DNA from: Vibrio sp. S9_S30
Lineage (GTDB): Bacteria; Pseudomonadota; Gammaproteobacteria; Enterobacterales; Vibrionaceae
Assembly (NCBI RefSeq): GCF_014694455.1
Contig: NZ_JAAUWT010000006.1
Location: 124,001 to 188,000, forward strand
DNA length: 64,000 nucleotides
Reading direction: 5' to 3'
Both the position numbers and the translations under genes were made by a program. Below the pieces are notes generated by a model. That model had not been told where the DNA came from. It ran no database searches and saw only the letters and a program-made list of their open reading frames with translations. Below are positions 46,352 through 54,910 of this stretch, in pieces (position 1 is the stretch's first letter; each line of letters begins with the position of its first letter).

Positions 46352-47278
46352 ATGATAAAGGCAAAATGTATTTTGTTGCTAACGGTAATACTGTCGTTCA
46401 GCACTTGGGCTGAGCAAAACCAAGTTCATATACCGGGTACGTCAGCCAGTATGGAGCAACCTGTAGGCTTTGAATTATCAGATGCCTTCGCAGGCTTTAT
46501 TCACGCAAAGAACAACTCCAGTGTTGTCGTTATGGAGTTGCCGCTAGAAGCCTTTGACCAACTTTCAGTATTGTTCAGTGATTTGGACATGGCAAAACAG
46601 GGTTTCGGCAAGCAGGGTCTTGCTGTGCTTGAACTGAGCTCTGTGGAATTAGATGGATATAAAGCCCCCATTGTTATTGGTACTCAAGCCATATCTGGCG
46701 TGAGTGTGGACAAGTACATTGTTCTTTTCAAAGGTCAGAAAACGGTGATGGTCACCTACAATATTATGGGTCAAGGTGCGCTTGATAAAGCCGCGGTAAT
46801 GAACTCAATCAAGAATATTCAAATTGGAAAGGCATCGAGTTTGTCTGAAAAAGTTGCATTGCTTCCTTTCACATTTGAACCTGAACAACCTTTTAACATC
46901 GCTGATGTTATGGGGAACTCCACCGTATCACTCACCACATTTGATGGTATCGATAAATCGGGTGAGAAACCGCTATTGGTTATCGCCAGCTCCATTACTC
47001 AAAGTCGCATTCTAAATCAATCCAAACACGCCAAAACACTTCTAAAATCAATCAAAGGGTTTGAAGAACATACAATTGTTTCTGAAGGTAAAGTCAATTT
47101 CGTAGGAAAAGAAGGCTACAAAATTGTGGCCGAAGCAAATAATCAAGCGGCTATTCAATACATAGGTGTACTGGATAATGGCTACTACGTTCGTTTGCTT
47201 TCGATGGGCAGTGCGAAAGAGATCGAAAAAGTGAAGAAAGCCGTCGACGCTATTGCGAAGTCGGTGAACCCGAAGTAA
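46352..47278 (+). CDS. Secreted protein with two similar domains, unknown function
   Basis: A 308-residue protein with a signal peptide (cleavage near TWAEQ, residue 20). Two halves, about 25-155 and 165-305, look alike in plan: each has a hydrophobic strand pair (VVVMELPLEAF; LLVIASSITQS), a GYK..V segment (DGYKAPIVIGTQ; EGYKIVAEANN) and a terminal helix (LDKAAVMNSIKNI; IEKVKKAVDAIAKS). This is the pattern of PsbP/DUF1795-like domains. The ribosome site is weak. It ends just before the terminator of the opposite-strand qrr gene. Confidence 0.68.
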   Translation: MIKAKCILLLTVILSFSTWAEQNQVHIPGTSASMEQPVGFELSDAFAGFIHAKNNSSVVVMELPLEAFDQLSVLFSDLDMAKQGFGKQGLAVLELSSVELDGYKAPIVIGTQAISGVSVDKYIVLFKGQKTVMVTYNIMGQGALDKAAVMNSIKNIQIGKASSLSEKVALLPFTFEPEQPFNIADVMGNSTVSLTTFDGIDKSGEKPLLVIASSITQSRILNQSKHAKTLLKSIKGFEEHTIVSEGKVNFVGKEGYKIVAEANNQAAIQYIGVLDNGYYVRLLSMGSAKEIEKVKKAVDAIAKSVNPK

Positions 47279-47305
47279 TAACGTTGCGGTCACACCATTT
47301 AAAAT

Positions 47306-47412
47306 AAAAAAAGCCAGTCGCAAAATTCAGTGCGGCTGGCTATATCAATGTGAACAAATCTATTCACTAACAACGTCAGTTGGCTAGGTGACCCTCGGCT
47401 TAAAAGGGTCAC
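47306..47412 (-). ncRNA. qrr: Qrr quorum-regulatory small RNA
   Basis: An Hfq-dependent sRNA of about 107 nt. In vibrios Qrr RNAs are made at low cell density and repress the LuxR/HapR master regulator while activating aphA. Read on the minus strand: 5' hairpin GTGACCC...GGGTCAC (47388-47412), then the invariant Qrr region CTAGCCAACTGACG TTGTTAGTGAA (47363-47387), then a terminator stem AGCCAGCCGCA/TTGCGACTGGCT and a T-tract ending at 47306. Upstream are a sigma-54-like element and LuxO-type boxes. It lies alone, not beside luxO, so it is one of several copies expected in the genome. Confidence 0.93.
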
Positions 47413-47422
47413 GAGCCAGTAA

Positions 47423-47439
47423 TACAATTCGCATGCCAA
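47423..47439 (-). promoter_or_regulatory. Sigma-54-like promoter of qrr
   Basis: Minus strand TTGGCATGCGAATTGTA: GG at -24, then 10 bases, then GT where consensus has GC. The position, 11-12 bases before the expected start at 47412, fits qrr. The -12 deviation may weaken it. Confidence 0.7.
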
Positions 47440-47488
47440 CTCTAACCCCTTAAAAATAAGCAAAGAAAACGTTTGCTTACCGTTTTGT

Positions 47489-47532
47489 TGCATATTTGCA
47501 TTTTCAAATCGCTAATACTTTGCAAATTGCAG
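47489..47532. promoter_or_regulatory. LuxO-type binding sites upstream of qrr
   Basis: TTGCAAATTGCAG at 47520-47532 matches TTGCAWWWTGCAA with one difference. TTGCATATTTGCA near 47489-47501 has the same TGCA halves but four bases between them. They lie about 65-110 bp upstream of the -24 element, the usual enhancer position. Confidence 0.7.
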
Positions 47533-48132
47533 CGAGACAGTGAGTCTTTTTACTCAACTCTATGGTGTTGTTTACTTATCTTGGGAGACCAGGGGGTGTA
47601 TTGGTGCAGGCTAAACGGTTTGGTTAACTCTCGAATGGGTTCAGGGTTACCGAAAAGGCAAACACCTAAGTTTGAATGTGCAGTTTTCAATATAATAAAT
47701 GGAGTGTGGGAAATGTTTCTTTAGGATCACCATCTTTGGTTTTATGGTAGATGAAAACAGCCTCGTGGGCAGCAATAAATTGGATTTACCAACACGGATG
47801 TGTACAAGATAATTAATGCTTTACCCTCTGTTTTTTTATTTTAAACGGCGGGGAATGTTTTTTCTTCTGCCCATTGAATCATTGACTTATCTTGTGTTCT
47901 GGCTTGGTGGATTTACGGGTTGATGGTTCAAAGTTGTTGTTTATTAATGATTTTTTGTCATTTATACGTTGGTGAGTCTTTGTGCTTATTCTGTCTTGTT
48001 TGAAATAACGAACATCGTAATAGGATCGGAATTTAATAATGAGTACTGTCTCGAAAAATGGTATCCCAATAAAATATAACGGCAACACTTCGTTGGGAAT
48101 AATCAGATAAAAGAACAATATTATTCAAAAAA
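47533..48132. other. Intergenic region between qrr and the dioxygenase operon
   Basis: 600 bp with no supported gene. CCCAA near 48066 and TTGGG near 48096 could form a loose hairpin. The promoter of the dioxygenase operon is expected in the AT-rich final 200 bp. Confidence 0.45.
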
Positions 48133-48150
48133 TTGAACATTTTTGTTCAA
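48133..48150. promoter_or_regulatory. Inverted repeat at the presumed dioxygenase start
   Basis: TTGAACATTTTTGTTCAA has 6-bp arms TTGAAC/GTTCAA around a 6-bp centre. It begins at the TTG that would be the longest start of the dioxygenase gene. It may be an operator, in which case the true start is downstream. Confidence 0.4.
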
Positions 48151-48840
48151 TCCATCATAAGCCATGATCTGTATTATGAAAATACAACCAATAACGCAGA
48201 TATAAATGAAATGTTGAATATTTTAAATGTCCCACATAAACCCAATTCATTTCTTTATGGCACTTTCGAAGATTTGAAAGCCGATGAGTATCTGAATAAC
48301 ACCTATGTATACCGATACCGAGCCTATAGCGTTGGAGACTATAACAATAGACAGCTGACTTGGAGAGAATCGGGTGCATTTTTTCAAACAAAAGATCTCA
48401 ATAGTTATGCAGGAGGGCTGAAGAGAAATTTTACGCCTCTTTCTATTGAATCTCGCCATCATATAGAGGAGATCGTTCAAACCGTTGTCGATAGCCAACA
48501 CATACCACAAGGTAACTACTCTATTGGGTGCCATCAAATTAGGATTGTGGCAGAAGAAGGAGCGGTGGGCTATCCAGCGCCAGAAGGTTTCCACCAAGAC
48601 GGGTTTGATTACTTAGCGATTTACTGCGTTTCTCTTAACAATGTGAATGGCGCTACCTCCCTTATTTCTCCTCTTGAAGATGAAAACAGTATCTATGAAC
48701 ACACCTTACTGCCGGGGGAAATCATGATCGTTGATGACAGGCAGGTGAAGCATTTCGTTACTCCCATCACAACAAAAATTCCAGGACGAGAAGCGAAACG
48801 CGACGTTTTCGTTATTACTTTTTCAAAATTAATGGACTGA
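48133..48840 (+). CDS. 2-oxoglutarate/Fe(II) dioxygenase family protein (amino acid hydroxylase type)
   Basis: A protein of up to 235 residues of the 2OG-Fe dioxygenase family that includes the free-amino-acid hydroxylases such as isoleucine dioxygenase. The iron facial triad is visible: His154 and Asp156 in GFHQDGFDY, and His207 in QVKHFVTP; the 2OG-binding arginine is probably in GREAKRD. FFQTKDLNSYAGGLKRNFTPL matches the family. The start is uncertain: TTG 48133 lacks a ribosome site and overlaps an inverted repeat, while the next ATG is 48211. It is followed after 2 bases by an aminotransferase gene, and then by amino acid exporter genes, suggesting its substrate is an amino acid. Confidence 0.82.
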   Translation: MNIFVQSIISHDLYYENTTNNADINEMLNILNVPHKPNSFLYGTFEDLKADEYLNNTYVYRYRAYSVGDYNNRQLTWRESGAFFQTKDLNSYAGGLKRNFTPLSIESRHHIEEIVQTVVDSQHIPQGNYSIGCHQIRIVAEEGAVGYPAPEGFHQDGFDYLAIYCVSLNNVNGATSLISPLEDENSIYEHTLLPGEIMIVDDRQVKHFVTPITTKIPGREAKRDVFVITFSKLMD

Positions 48841-48842
48841 TT

Positions 48843-49925
48843 ATGGCAATTGCAAATTACACAATTCAAGAGTGGCTATTCAATGAAGCTCACGGAAAAT
48901 TCGACTACGACTTGGCCGAAAGTGGTGTCCAATTTCAATACCTTAAGGATTTGACCCTGAAAGGGGAATGGTGCCTAGATTACAGTGTCGACAGGGGGGA
49001 TCTGGCGCTTCGAAACACTGTACTTTCTCAATACAAGAACGACCCTAAAGGCTTGAGTTCACTGATTACTCACGGCGCACAAGAAGCGTTGTATATTCTT
49101 TATAATTCACGGTTGGAGCAGGGGGACCATGTTATTTGCACTTTCCCTGGGTGGCAACAAGCATGGGAAGTGCCTAAGAGCAAAGGCTGCGATGTTTCAT
49201 TACTTGAATGGACGCCAGGTGCAGCCTTCCCAGTTGAAGAGCTTATTCACACCATCAGTGATAACACGAAACTTCTGATCCTTAATAGCCCATGTAACCC
49301 AACAGGCGCAGTGCTGACAGACAGCGAGTGGGATCAAATCGTTCAGGTATGTGAGCAGAAAGGAATTTGGATCGTCAACGACGAAGAGTATTTGCTCGAT
49401 TTTTCCCAATCTGTTGTCAATAAATATGAAAAATCGGTATCGATATCAAGCTTATCCAAAATTTATGGTCTTCCTGCATTAAGGCTGGGTTGGGCGGTAT
49501 CTCAAAACGATGAGTTGATTGAAGCAATGGTCAATTATAAGCGCTACACCACCGTCTCCAACTCGATGCTGCTTGAAAAAACGGCTTTGTTAGTGCTCGA
49601 AGAGAAGGAAAAACACCTTCAACGCTTTTATAACTACATTGATGCTGGTCGTCCTATTCTCGACAAATTTGCAGAATTGGCAGCGCCGCATCTCACGCTC
49701 ATCGCGCCCCAAAATACGCCGTATGCATGGTTCAACACATCCCCCACGATTGATTCCAATGAACTGACGCAGCAATTACTTGCCCAGCATAAATTATTGG
49801 TGATGCCAGCTGAAGTCTTTGGGTCGAATCATGGTGTGCGCATTACTTATGCCAGAGATAAAGACTTTCTAAAGAAATGCCTGAACATGATTCTCGAAAC
49901 GCTACAGGTAAAGCAAAGATTATAA
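48843..49925 (+). CDS. PLP-dependent class I/II aminotransferase
   Basis: A 360-residue fold-type I enzyme. Cofactor lysine Lys206 is in SSLSKIYGLPALRLGW; LILNSPCNPTGAVLTD and ITYARDKDFL carry other cofactor and substrate contacts. The N-terminus is short compared with typical aspartate aminotransferases. It closely follows the dioxygenase gene (2 bases), so the two are translationally coupled. It could transaminate the hydroxylated amino acid, or supply its keto acid precursor. Substrate cannot be read from sequence. Confidence 0.88.
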   Translation: MAIANYTIQEWLFNEAHGKFDYDLAESGVQFQYLKDLTLKGEWCLDYSVDRGDLALRNTVLSQYKNDPKGLSSLITHGAQEALYILYNSRLEQGDHVICTFPGWQQAWEVPKSKGCDVSLLEWTPGAAFPVEELIHTISDNTKLLILNSPCNPTGAVLTDSEWDQIVQVCEQKGIWIVNDEEYLLDFSQSVVNKYEKSVSISSLSKIYGLPALRLGWAVSQNDELIEAMVNYKRYTTVSNSMLLEKTALLVLEEKEKHLQRFYNYIDAGRPILDKFAELAAPHLTLIAPQNTPYAWFNTSPTIDSNELTQQLLAQHKLLVMPAEVFGSNHGVRITYARDKDFLKKCLNMILETLQVKQRL

Positions 49926-49992
49926 CTCCCAAACTCCATCGTCAGTGTGGGGAATATGCCCCACACAACCTACATTAATGTGAGGATCAACA

Positions 49993-50694
49993 TTGCAATC
50001 ATCCAATTTTATAAACGTCTTTAAGTTATCGCTACCTGTGGCGACGGCTTACATACCACTTGGTTTGGCGTTAGGTGTTTTTATGGTTTCCAGCGGTATT
50101 GAATGGTATTGGGCTCCCATTTCTGCCCTCGTGATATTTGCTGGTTCCATCGAATTTTTGGTGGTGACCTTTATTTTGTCAAGTCAACCACTGATTGCCG
50201 TAGCTTGGACGGCATTAATCGTGAACTTCCGCCACATCTTTTATGGGTTATCCTTTCCATTGAAGAGCATGACATCGCGGATACAAAAAGCCTATGGGAT
50301 TTTTGCGTTAACCGATGAAACCTATGCGATCGTGTGTGCTAGCAGAGGTGCGCCGTTAAGCGGGGCAGACATTAGCTTGCTTCAAATGATTAGCCATGCG
50401 TGGTGGGTGGGAGCAAGCTTGTTAGGCGCGGTTATTGGGGCACTGTTACCCCCAGAGGTCACGGGGTTTGAATTCGCCCTCACAGCCATGTTTATCGCCC
50501 TTGCGGCGGATGCCATCAGTAACGACTCAGACACCTCACTACTGATTTATGCGGTTATTTCCTGTGTGGTTGGCGCACTAATGGAGTTTTATATATTGAA
50601 GTCATCTTTCCTAGGGTCTGGGCTGATTTGCTATTTATTGCTCATTAGCAAGGACTACAAACAGGCACAGCAAGAGGAACCGGTTCATGAATAG
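49993..50694 (+). CDS. azlC: AzlC family branched-chain amino acid exporter subunit
   Basis: A 233-residue membrane protein with about six to seven spans and the AzlC markers LPVATAYIPLGLALGVFMVSSG, FAGSIEFLVVTFIL, NFRHIFYGLSFP and ALTDETYAIVCA. AzlC acts with AzlD to export branched-chain and related amino acids. It appears to start with TTG at 49993 after GAGGATC. It follows the aminotransferase by 67 bases and overlaps azlD by 8 bases, so it is part of the dioxygenase operon. Confidence 0.9.
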   Translation: MQSSNFINVFKLSLPVATAYIPLGLALGVFMVSSGIEWYWAPISALVIFAGSIEFLVVTFILSSQPLIAVAWTALIVNFRHIFYGLSFPLKSMTSRIQKAYGIFALTDETYAIVCASRGAPLSGADISLLQMISHAWWVGASLLGAVIGALLPPEVTGFEFALTAMFIALAADAISNDSDTSLLIYAVISCVVGALMEFYILKSSFLGSGLICYLLLISKDYKQAQQEEPVHE

Positions 50695-51019
50695 TGATCT
50701 TGAGATATTTCTTATTATATTAACGGTATCCGTCGTTACTGTGATATTGAGAGTGATGCCTTTTGCGGTGATGGATAAACTGTCGTCTAACCAGTATTTG
50801 GAGTACATCGGCACCAAAATGCCTGTCGGGATCATGGTGCTTCTCGTTGCTTACACGTTTCTGCATATCGACTTTACGTCAGCGCCCTATGGACTACCTC
50901 AGTTCATTTCATCATTTGCTGTGTTTGGGGCATATTGGTATTCAAAGAATGCCTTAGTCGCGATAGGCGTTGGGCTCGCAATACATTTGTCTATTGTTAA
51001 TTACGCGTTCATTTTTTAG
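50687..51019 (+). CDS. azlD: AzlD family branched-chain amino acid exporter subunit
   Basis: A 110-residue small partner with three to four spans, the expected length. AzlD signature segments are TVSVVTVILRVMPFAVMDKL and KMPVGIMVLLVAYTF. It overlaps azlC (ATGAATAG) and has GAGGA 8 bases upstream. It is the last gene of the operon. Confidence 0.9.
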   Translation: MNSDLEIFLIILTVSVVTVILRVMPFAVMDKLSSNQYLEYIGTKMPVGIMVLLVAYTFLHIDFTSAPYGLPQFISSFAVFGAYWYSKNALVAIGVGLAIHLSIVNYAFIF

Positions 51020-51044
51020 GCTTATCACGACAGCAAGGGGCTGA

Positions 51045-51875
51045 TTAACGTTCAGCTTCTTGCTTGATTTTTCGTACCTCAATAGGGGTGTAACCGTAGT
51101 GCTTTTTGAGCAAGCGGTTGAGATGAGCTTGATCGGAATAGCCAAATTCGTGCGCGACTTCTTTAATCTTCTTACCTTTGATAAGCGCATTGAATGCACT
51201 CTCTAACTTCATTTGCATAAAAAAACTATAAGGCGTTATTCCATAATGCTTTTTGAATTTCTTAATAAAGTAGTACTCAGACAAATTCATTTTTGTCGCC
51301 AGATCTTGAATATTGAGCTTCTCGCGTACTTTATCTTTCATTAAGTCAATTTCACTACAGCCGTGAATAGGCTTCCCCAATACGCTTTTGTGGGAATCAC
51401 TTGAATGATTGACCAATGCCGAGAATAAGTCCCACCCCGCGTCTGAAACCATTTGAGGTGGGCTATTTTTATCTCTTGAAAGGTCAAAATAGTGTTGGAA
51501 AAGACCGCTCAGTTCAGGGTTAAAAATGGGCGTTGTATCAAAATGCAAGGTTTCTGGATGTTCGGCATTGTCCATTTTGGCGACATTCAACATAAACTCC
51601 GGTTTCACACGTACATTTTTGGTTGAGAGTAAATCACTGCCCACTCCTTCACCACAGTGGACCATTCCAGGGTTAATGATGCATATTTGATTTTTGCTAT
51701 AGAAATTCGTGACATTCCCTATTTTGAGTTGCAGTACACCTGAAGTGATCAACGTAATATCAAAGTCCAAATGAAAGTGAGGGAAACACTCTTGAGAGAG
51801 ATTGTCCGCTTGTGAGGTCATCACATCCGGAAATATCGGGTTAATCTTGAAATTGGAATATTTTAATGTACTCAT
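51045..51875 (-). CDS. AraC family transcriptional regulator
   Basis: A 276-residue regulator. The N-terminal cupin ligand-binding region (FPHFHLDFDITLITSGVLQLKIGN) is followed by two helix-turn-helix units: LNIQDLATKMNLSEYYFIKKFKKHYG and KKIKEVAHEFGYSDQAHLNRLLKKHYGYTP. GGAG lies 6 bases before ATG 51875. It is convergent with azlD with a gap of 25 bases. It is the obvious candidate regulator of the dioxygenase-aminotransferase-azlCD operon, probably answering to an amino acid. Confidence 0.9.
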   Translation of the reverse strand: MSTLKYSNFKINPIFPDVMTSQADNLSQECFPHFHLDFDITLITSGVLQLKIGNVTNFYSKNQICIINPGMVHCGEGVGSDLLSTKNVRVKPEFMLNVAKMDNAEHPETLHFDTTPIFNPELSGLFQHYFDLSRDKNSPPQMVSDAGWDLFSALVNHSSDSHKSVLGKPIHGCSEIDLMKDKVREKLNIQDLATKMNLSEYYFIKKFKKHYGITPYSFFMQMKLESAFNALIKGKKIKEVAHEFGYSDQAHLNRLLKKHYGYTPIEVRKIKQEAER

Positions 51876-52024
51876 TACCACTCCATATGCCGTGCACTAT
51901 TACTGTGTGCATTCTTAATTATGCAACAGAAACCTTAGCGCAATCTAACGTTTTTCACACCTTCATCCTACCATCCTGAATTTAGAGTAAGTATTTGGTT
52001 TTTAAGAAAGAAAAATTAAGAAAA

Positions 52025-52219
52025 TTAAGAGGAATGGATACCCGAATCAGTTACATTTTGCGAGAGAAACGGTGGTTTTTTCTCTCCTTTATTGTAAATT
52101 TGGATTTGCCTCTCAAATCGATATAAAACTTCAATATCTTGGATTTCGAGCGCTGGCGCATTCGTTTGGCATGAGTATGGTAGCGAAACCAATTTATTTA
52201 CATCCGTTGTTTGAGCCAT
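52025..52219 (-). CDS. Small hypothetical protein downstream of the second MocR gene
   Basis: A 64-residue frame beginning MAQTTDVNKLVSLPYSCQTN, 13 bases after the MocR stop on the same strand. No signal, span or known motif. The ribosome site is weak. It may be a real small gene or chance. Confidence 0.3.
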   Translation of the reverse strand: MAQTTDVNKLVSLPYSCQTNAPALEIQDIEVLYRFERQIQIYNKGEKKPPFLSQNVTDSGIHSS

Positions 52220-52232
52220 CTTGATTTTTCAC

Positions 52233-53615
52233 TTAACTCGACTGCTTCATCGCATCAATCAATACATCCAATTCGTCCTGTATCGCCTTGGTGAGTTCAA
52301 AACCGAAGTTAATTCTTACGCAGTTGTTGTAAAGATCCAAAGTACTGAATAGGTGACCCAAACGAATATCAACCTTACTTTTTTCAATCAGTGCGGTGAA
52401 TTGAGTGACGTTGAGGGTTGGGATTTGCAACCATAGCACCATACCTCCCTGCGGATGGCTGATGTTTACGTTTTCTGGTAGGCGTTCCAACAAGTAGGCT
52501 AGGTACGTTTGTCTGAGTTGAAGTAGGGCGTGGCAGCGACGTTTTATCTGTTTAGCATAGTGACCAGACTCAATGAAATCTGCCATGGTGAGCTGCATAG
52601 GAAGCGAGATCCCAAAACAGGAAGCGGCATGTATCTGGCGATAGCGATCGGTGTATCGACCTGGCATACACCAACCGATGCGACAGCTAGGCGACAGACT
52701 TTTGGAAACCGATCCGCACCAAAGGATATACCCTTCCTGATCATAGTATTTAGCGGGTAGGGGAGGGCGGTCCGAATGGGAAAGTTCTAAGTACACGTCA
52801 TCCTCAATGATCGGAACTTGGTACTCGTTAGCCAGCTCCGCCAATTTTTGTTTTTGCGCGGCAGACATGGTGATCCCCTGCGGGTTCATGTGCGATGTGC
52901 AAAATACGCCCGCTTTCACCACTCCTTCCTTTAAGTGTGTTTCCAATTGGGTTAGGTCGATACCGTCATCCAAAGAGGGGATCTCGACCATTTTTCTGTT
53001 TATTTGCCCAAGTAAATCCAAAATACCATTAAAGCAAGGCGAGCTAATCGCAATGGCATCGCCCACTTGAGTGCAAGACTCCAGCGCGGCTTTAATCGCC
53101 GGCATACAACCCGACGTAATCACTAGCTCATCAGGGTTTAGAATCAGCCCTAATTTCGAGAAGTGGGCGTTCAAGGCATTGCGCAGCAGTGGATCGCCTT
53201 GAGTATCAGGGTATTGATTGAGTCGGTTGCCGATTCGCTTGCTAACGCGTCGAAAGCTACGCTCTAACTCGTTCAGTGAAACCGCGTCTATGGTGGTGCT
53301 CGACACCCCCAGTGGACCATTATGTAAAGAGTGAATGGCGAAGTTTTGAGTTACCGAAGACACCTTACTGACAAAGCGCGCCCACTCCGGAGTGTTGTGC
53401 TTGCTTCGCTGTGGAGAAACGTAATACCCCGCTTGAGGACGAGCATGGATCCAGCCTTGTGATTCCAGCTCCTGATAACAACTCACTGCTGTAGACATAC
53501 TCACCGTCTGTTGCTTAGAGAGCTGCCTAAGCGACGGCATTCGGCTGCCCTCGGGGAGTTTTCCTGCCTCAATCTTTTGGATAAATCGCCTGGCTAAGGT
53601 CTTGTACATACTCAT
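52233..53615 (-). CDS. MocR family regulator, second copy
   Basis: A 460-residue transcription factor of the same design as the gene at 28 kb. A GntR winged helix (SRMPSLRQLSKQQTVSMSTAVSCYQELESQGWIHARPQAGYYV) precedes an aminotransferase-like domain with ISSPCFNGILDLL, HMNPQGITMS and the cofactor lysine in CGSVSKSLSPSCRIGW. ATG 53615 or 53609 could be the start; neither has a good ribosome site. It is divergent from an EamA transporter gene with CTGTACC boxes between them. Confidence 0.9.
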   Translation of the reverse strand: MSMYKTLARRFIQKIEAGKLPEGSRMPSLRQLSKQQTVSMSTAVSCYQELESQGWIHARPQAGYYVSPQRSKHNTPEWARFVSKVSSVTQNFAIHSLHNGPLGVSSTTIDAVSLNELERSFRRVSKRIGNRLNQYPDTQGDPLLRNALNAHFSKLGLILNPDELVITSGCMPAIKAALESCTQVGDAIAISSPCFNGILDLLGQINRKMVEIPSLDDGIDLTQLETHLKEGVVKAGVFCTSHMNPQGITMSAAQKQKLAELANEYQVPIIEDDVYLELSHSDRPPLPAKYYDQEGYILWCGSVSKSLSPSCRIGWCMPGRYTDRYRQIHAASCFGISLPMQLTMADFIESGHYAKQIKRRCHALLQLRQTYLAYLLERLPENVNISHPQGGMVLWLQIPTLNVTQFTALIEKSKVDIRLGHLFSTLDLYNNCVRINFGFELTKAIQDELDVLIDAMKQSS

Positions 53616-53622
53616 AAGCAAA

Positions 53623-53672
53623 CTGTACCGATTTTTATATGAAAAATTGTATCTGTACTGATGACTGTACCC
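53623..53672. promoter_or_regulatory. Direct-repeat operator of the second MocR/EamA pair
   Basis: CTGTACCG (53623), TTGTATCT (53647), CTGTACTG (53653) and CTGTACCC (53665) recur on the same strand. The 24- and 18-bp spacing of the first, second and last boxes resembles the 24/19 spacing of the first pair. Confidence 0.65.
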
Positions 53673-53709
53673 AAGTAATACTCATTTTCAAGAGAAAAGG
53701 AAGGCAGTT

Positions 53710-54600
53710 ATGAAGAAGAACGATCTTTTGTTGGCGACGTTAGTGATGGCCATTTGGGGCTTTAATTTTTCGATGATTAAAATGGGCGTTACTGAGGTTC
53801 ACCCGTTGTTGGCGACGGCTGCCCGCTTCACTTTAGCGGTCATACCCGCCATCTTTTTTATTCGCCGACCCAACGTAGCTTGGCGCTATTTGGGTGGTTA
53901 CGGTGTTGTATTTGGTGTAGGTGTATGGGGAATGGCATCTTGGTCTATCACAGCAGGGCTTTCATCTGGGATGTCTTCGGTATTGTTGTCATCAAACGCC
54001 TTAATCAGCATGGCGGTTGGCGTGTTTATCCAAAAAGATACCGTTTCAAAGCGCAAAGTCATTGGTGCCATCGCTGCATTGGTCGCCTTGCTGGTACTTA
54101 TCTCAGCAACCAACGGTAACCTTACGGCGGAAGGTGTGTTTCTTATTATGATCGCCGCCGCTAGCTGGACAGGGATGGGCTTGATCGTTAAAGCATCGAA
54201 AACCACTCAGGCCTTTGCTTTTAATGTATGGGGTATGTTCTTCGCGCCCATTCCATTGGTATTGTTTGCAGTGAGCATTTACGGTCCCAATATAGTGGCG
54301 CACGCTTTTGAAGTATGGGATATCAACACCACCATAGCGGTTGCATTCCAAGCTTACCCAACCACATTATTTGGTTACTGGGTTTGGAGTAACTTGTTGA
54401 TTCGCTACCCACTCAGCACCACCGCACCACTAACTTTACTTGTCCCAGTATTCGCGCTCATTTCTGGCTATTTTATGTATGATGAGCTGCTCAGTACCGC
54501 ACAGATGATTGCGTGTGTGCTGTTCCTAGTCGGTATTGGTTTAATAGTGAAACCCGCATCCAATAAAAATCAGATGACGGCTAAACCAGTGGTCAATTGA
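53710..54600 (+). CDS. EamA (DMT superfamily) transporter, second copy
   Basis: A 296-residue transporter of ten spans in two EamA repeats: LATLVMAIWGFNFSMIKMGV at the start and AASWTGMGLIVKASKTT in the second half, ending APLTLLVPVFALISGYFMYDE. AAAGGAAGG lies 5-8 bases before the ATG. It is divergent from the second MocR regulator. It probably exports a small amine or amino acid. Confidence 0.88.
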   Translation: MKKNDLLLATLVMAIWGFNFSMIKMGVTEVHPLLATAARFTLAVIPAIFFIRRPNVAWRYLGGYGVVFGVGVWGMASWSITAGLSSGMSSVLLSSNALISMAVGVFIQKDTVSKRKVIGAIAALVALLVLISATNGNLTAEGVFLIMIAAASWTGMGLIVKASKTTQAFAFNVWGMFFAPIPLVLFAVSIYGPNIVAHAFEVWDINTTIAVAFQAYPTTLFGYWVWSNLLIRYPLSTTAPLTLLVPVFALISGYFMYDELLSTAQMIACVLFLVGIGLIVKPASNKNQMTAKPVVN

Positions 54601-54910
54601 GAGGCAATCTACTTGAAAGGAAGGGAGCAAACCAAACCCTTTCTCTCTTTGTGCCTGCGTATTTGGATAATGCGCTATCATTCATAGACATAGATCGGAT
54701 TTCATTCGGCGAAGAGGGGAGGTTTGTTGGATCTCTTCGCGTGTTTTGCCCCATTTGTGTGTTTCAGAAAATGAAACGCTCACTTATCTTACTCACGTGC
54801 AATTTGACTTACTTTTCTTAGTACCAGTATTGTGTCTTTAGAGGTAAGGGTGACCCGTTTGCTCCTCTTGACCTTTCAAGTGAACACTCTTGCTACGCAT
54901 AAGGAAAAAT
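54601..54910. other. Intergenic stretch without a supported gene
   Basis: Short open frames here lack ribosome sites and family resemblance. No terminator or clear promoter was found. Confidence 0.45.

Noticed and set aside
47473..47724. 83-codon plus-strand frame next to qrr
   Set aside because: It runs through the LuxO boxes, lacks a ribosome site and has an implausible Cys/Trp-rich composition.
48060..48105. Loose hairpin CCCAA/TTGGG upstream of the dioxygenase operon considered as a riboswitch
   Set aside because: The stem is only five base pairs with a loop of about 25 nt and no known riboswitch motif.
54597..54821. 74-codon frame after the second EamA gene
   Set aside because: Starts at the EamA stop without a ribosome site and its sequence resembles no protein.
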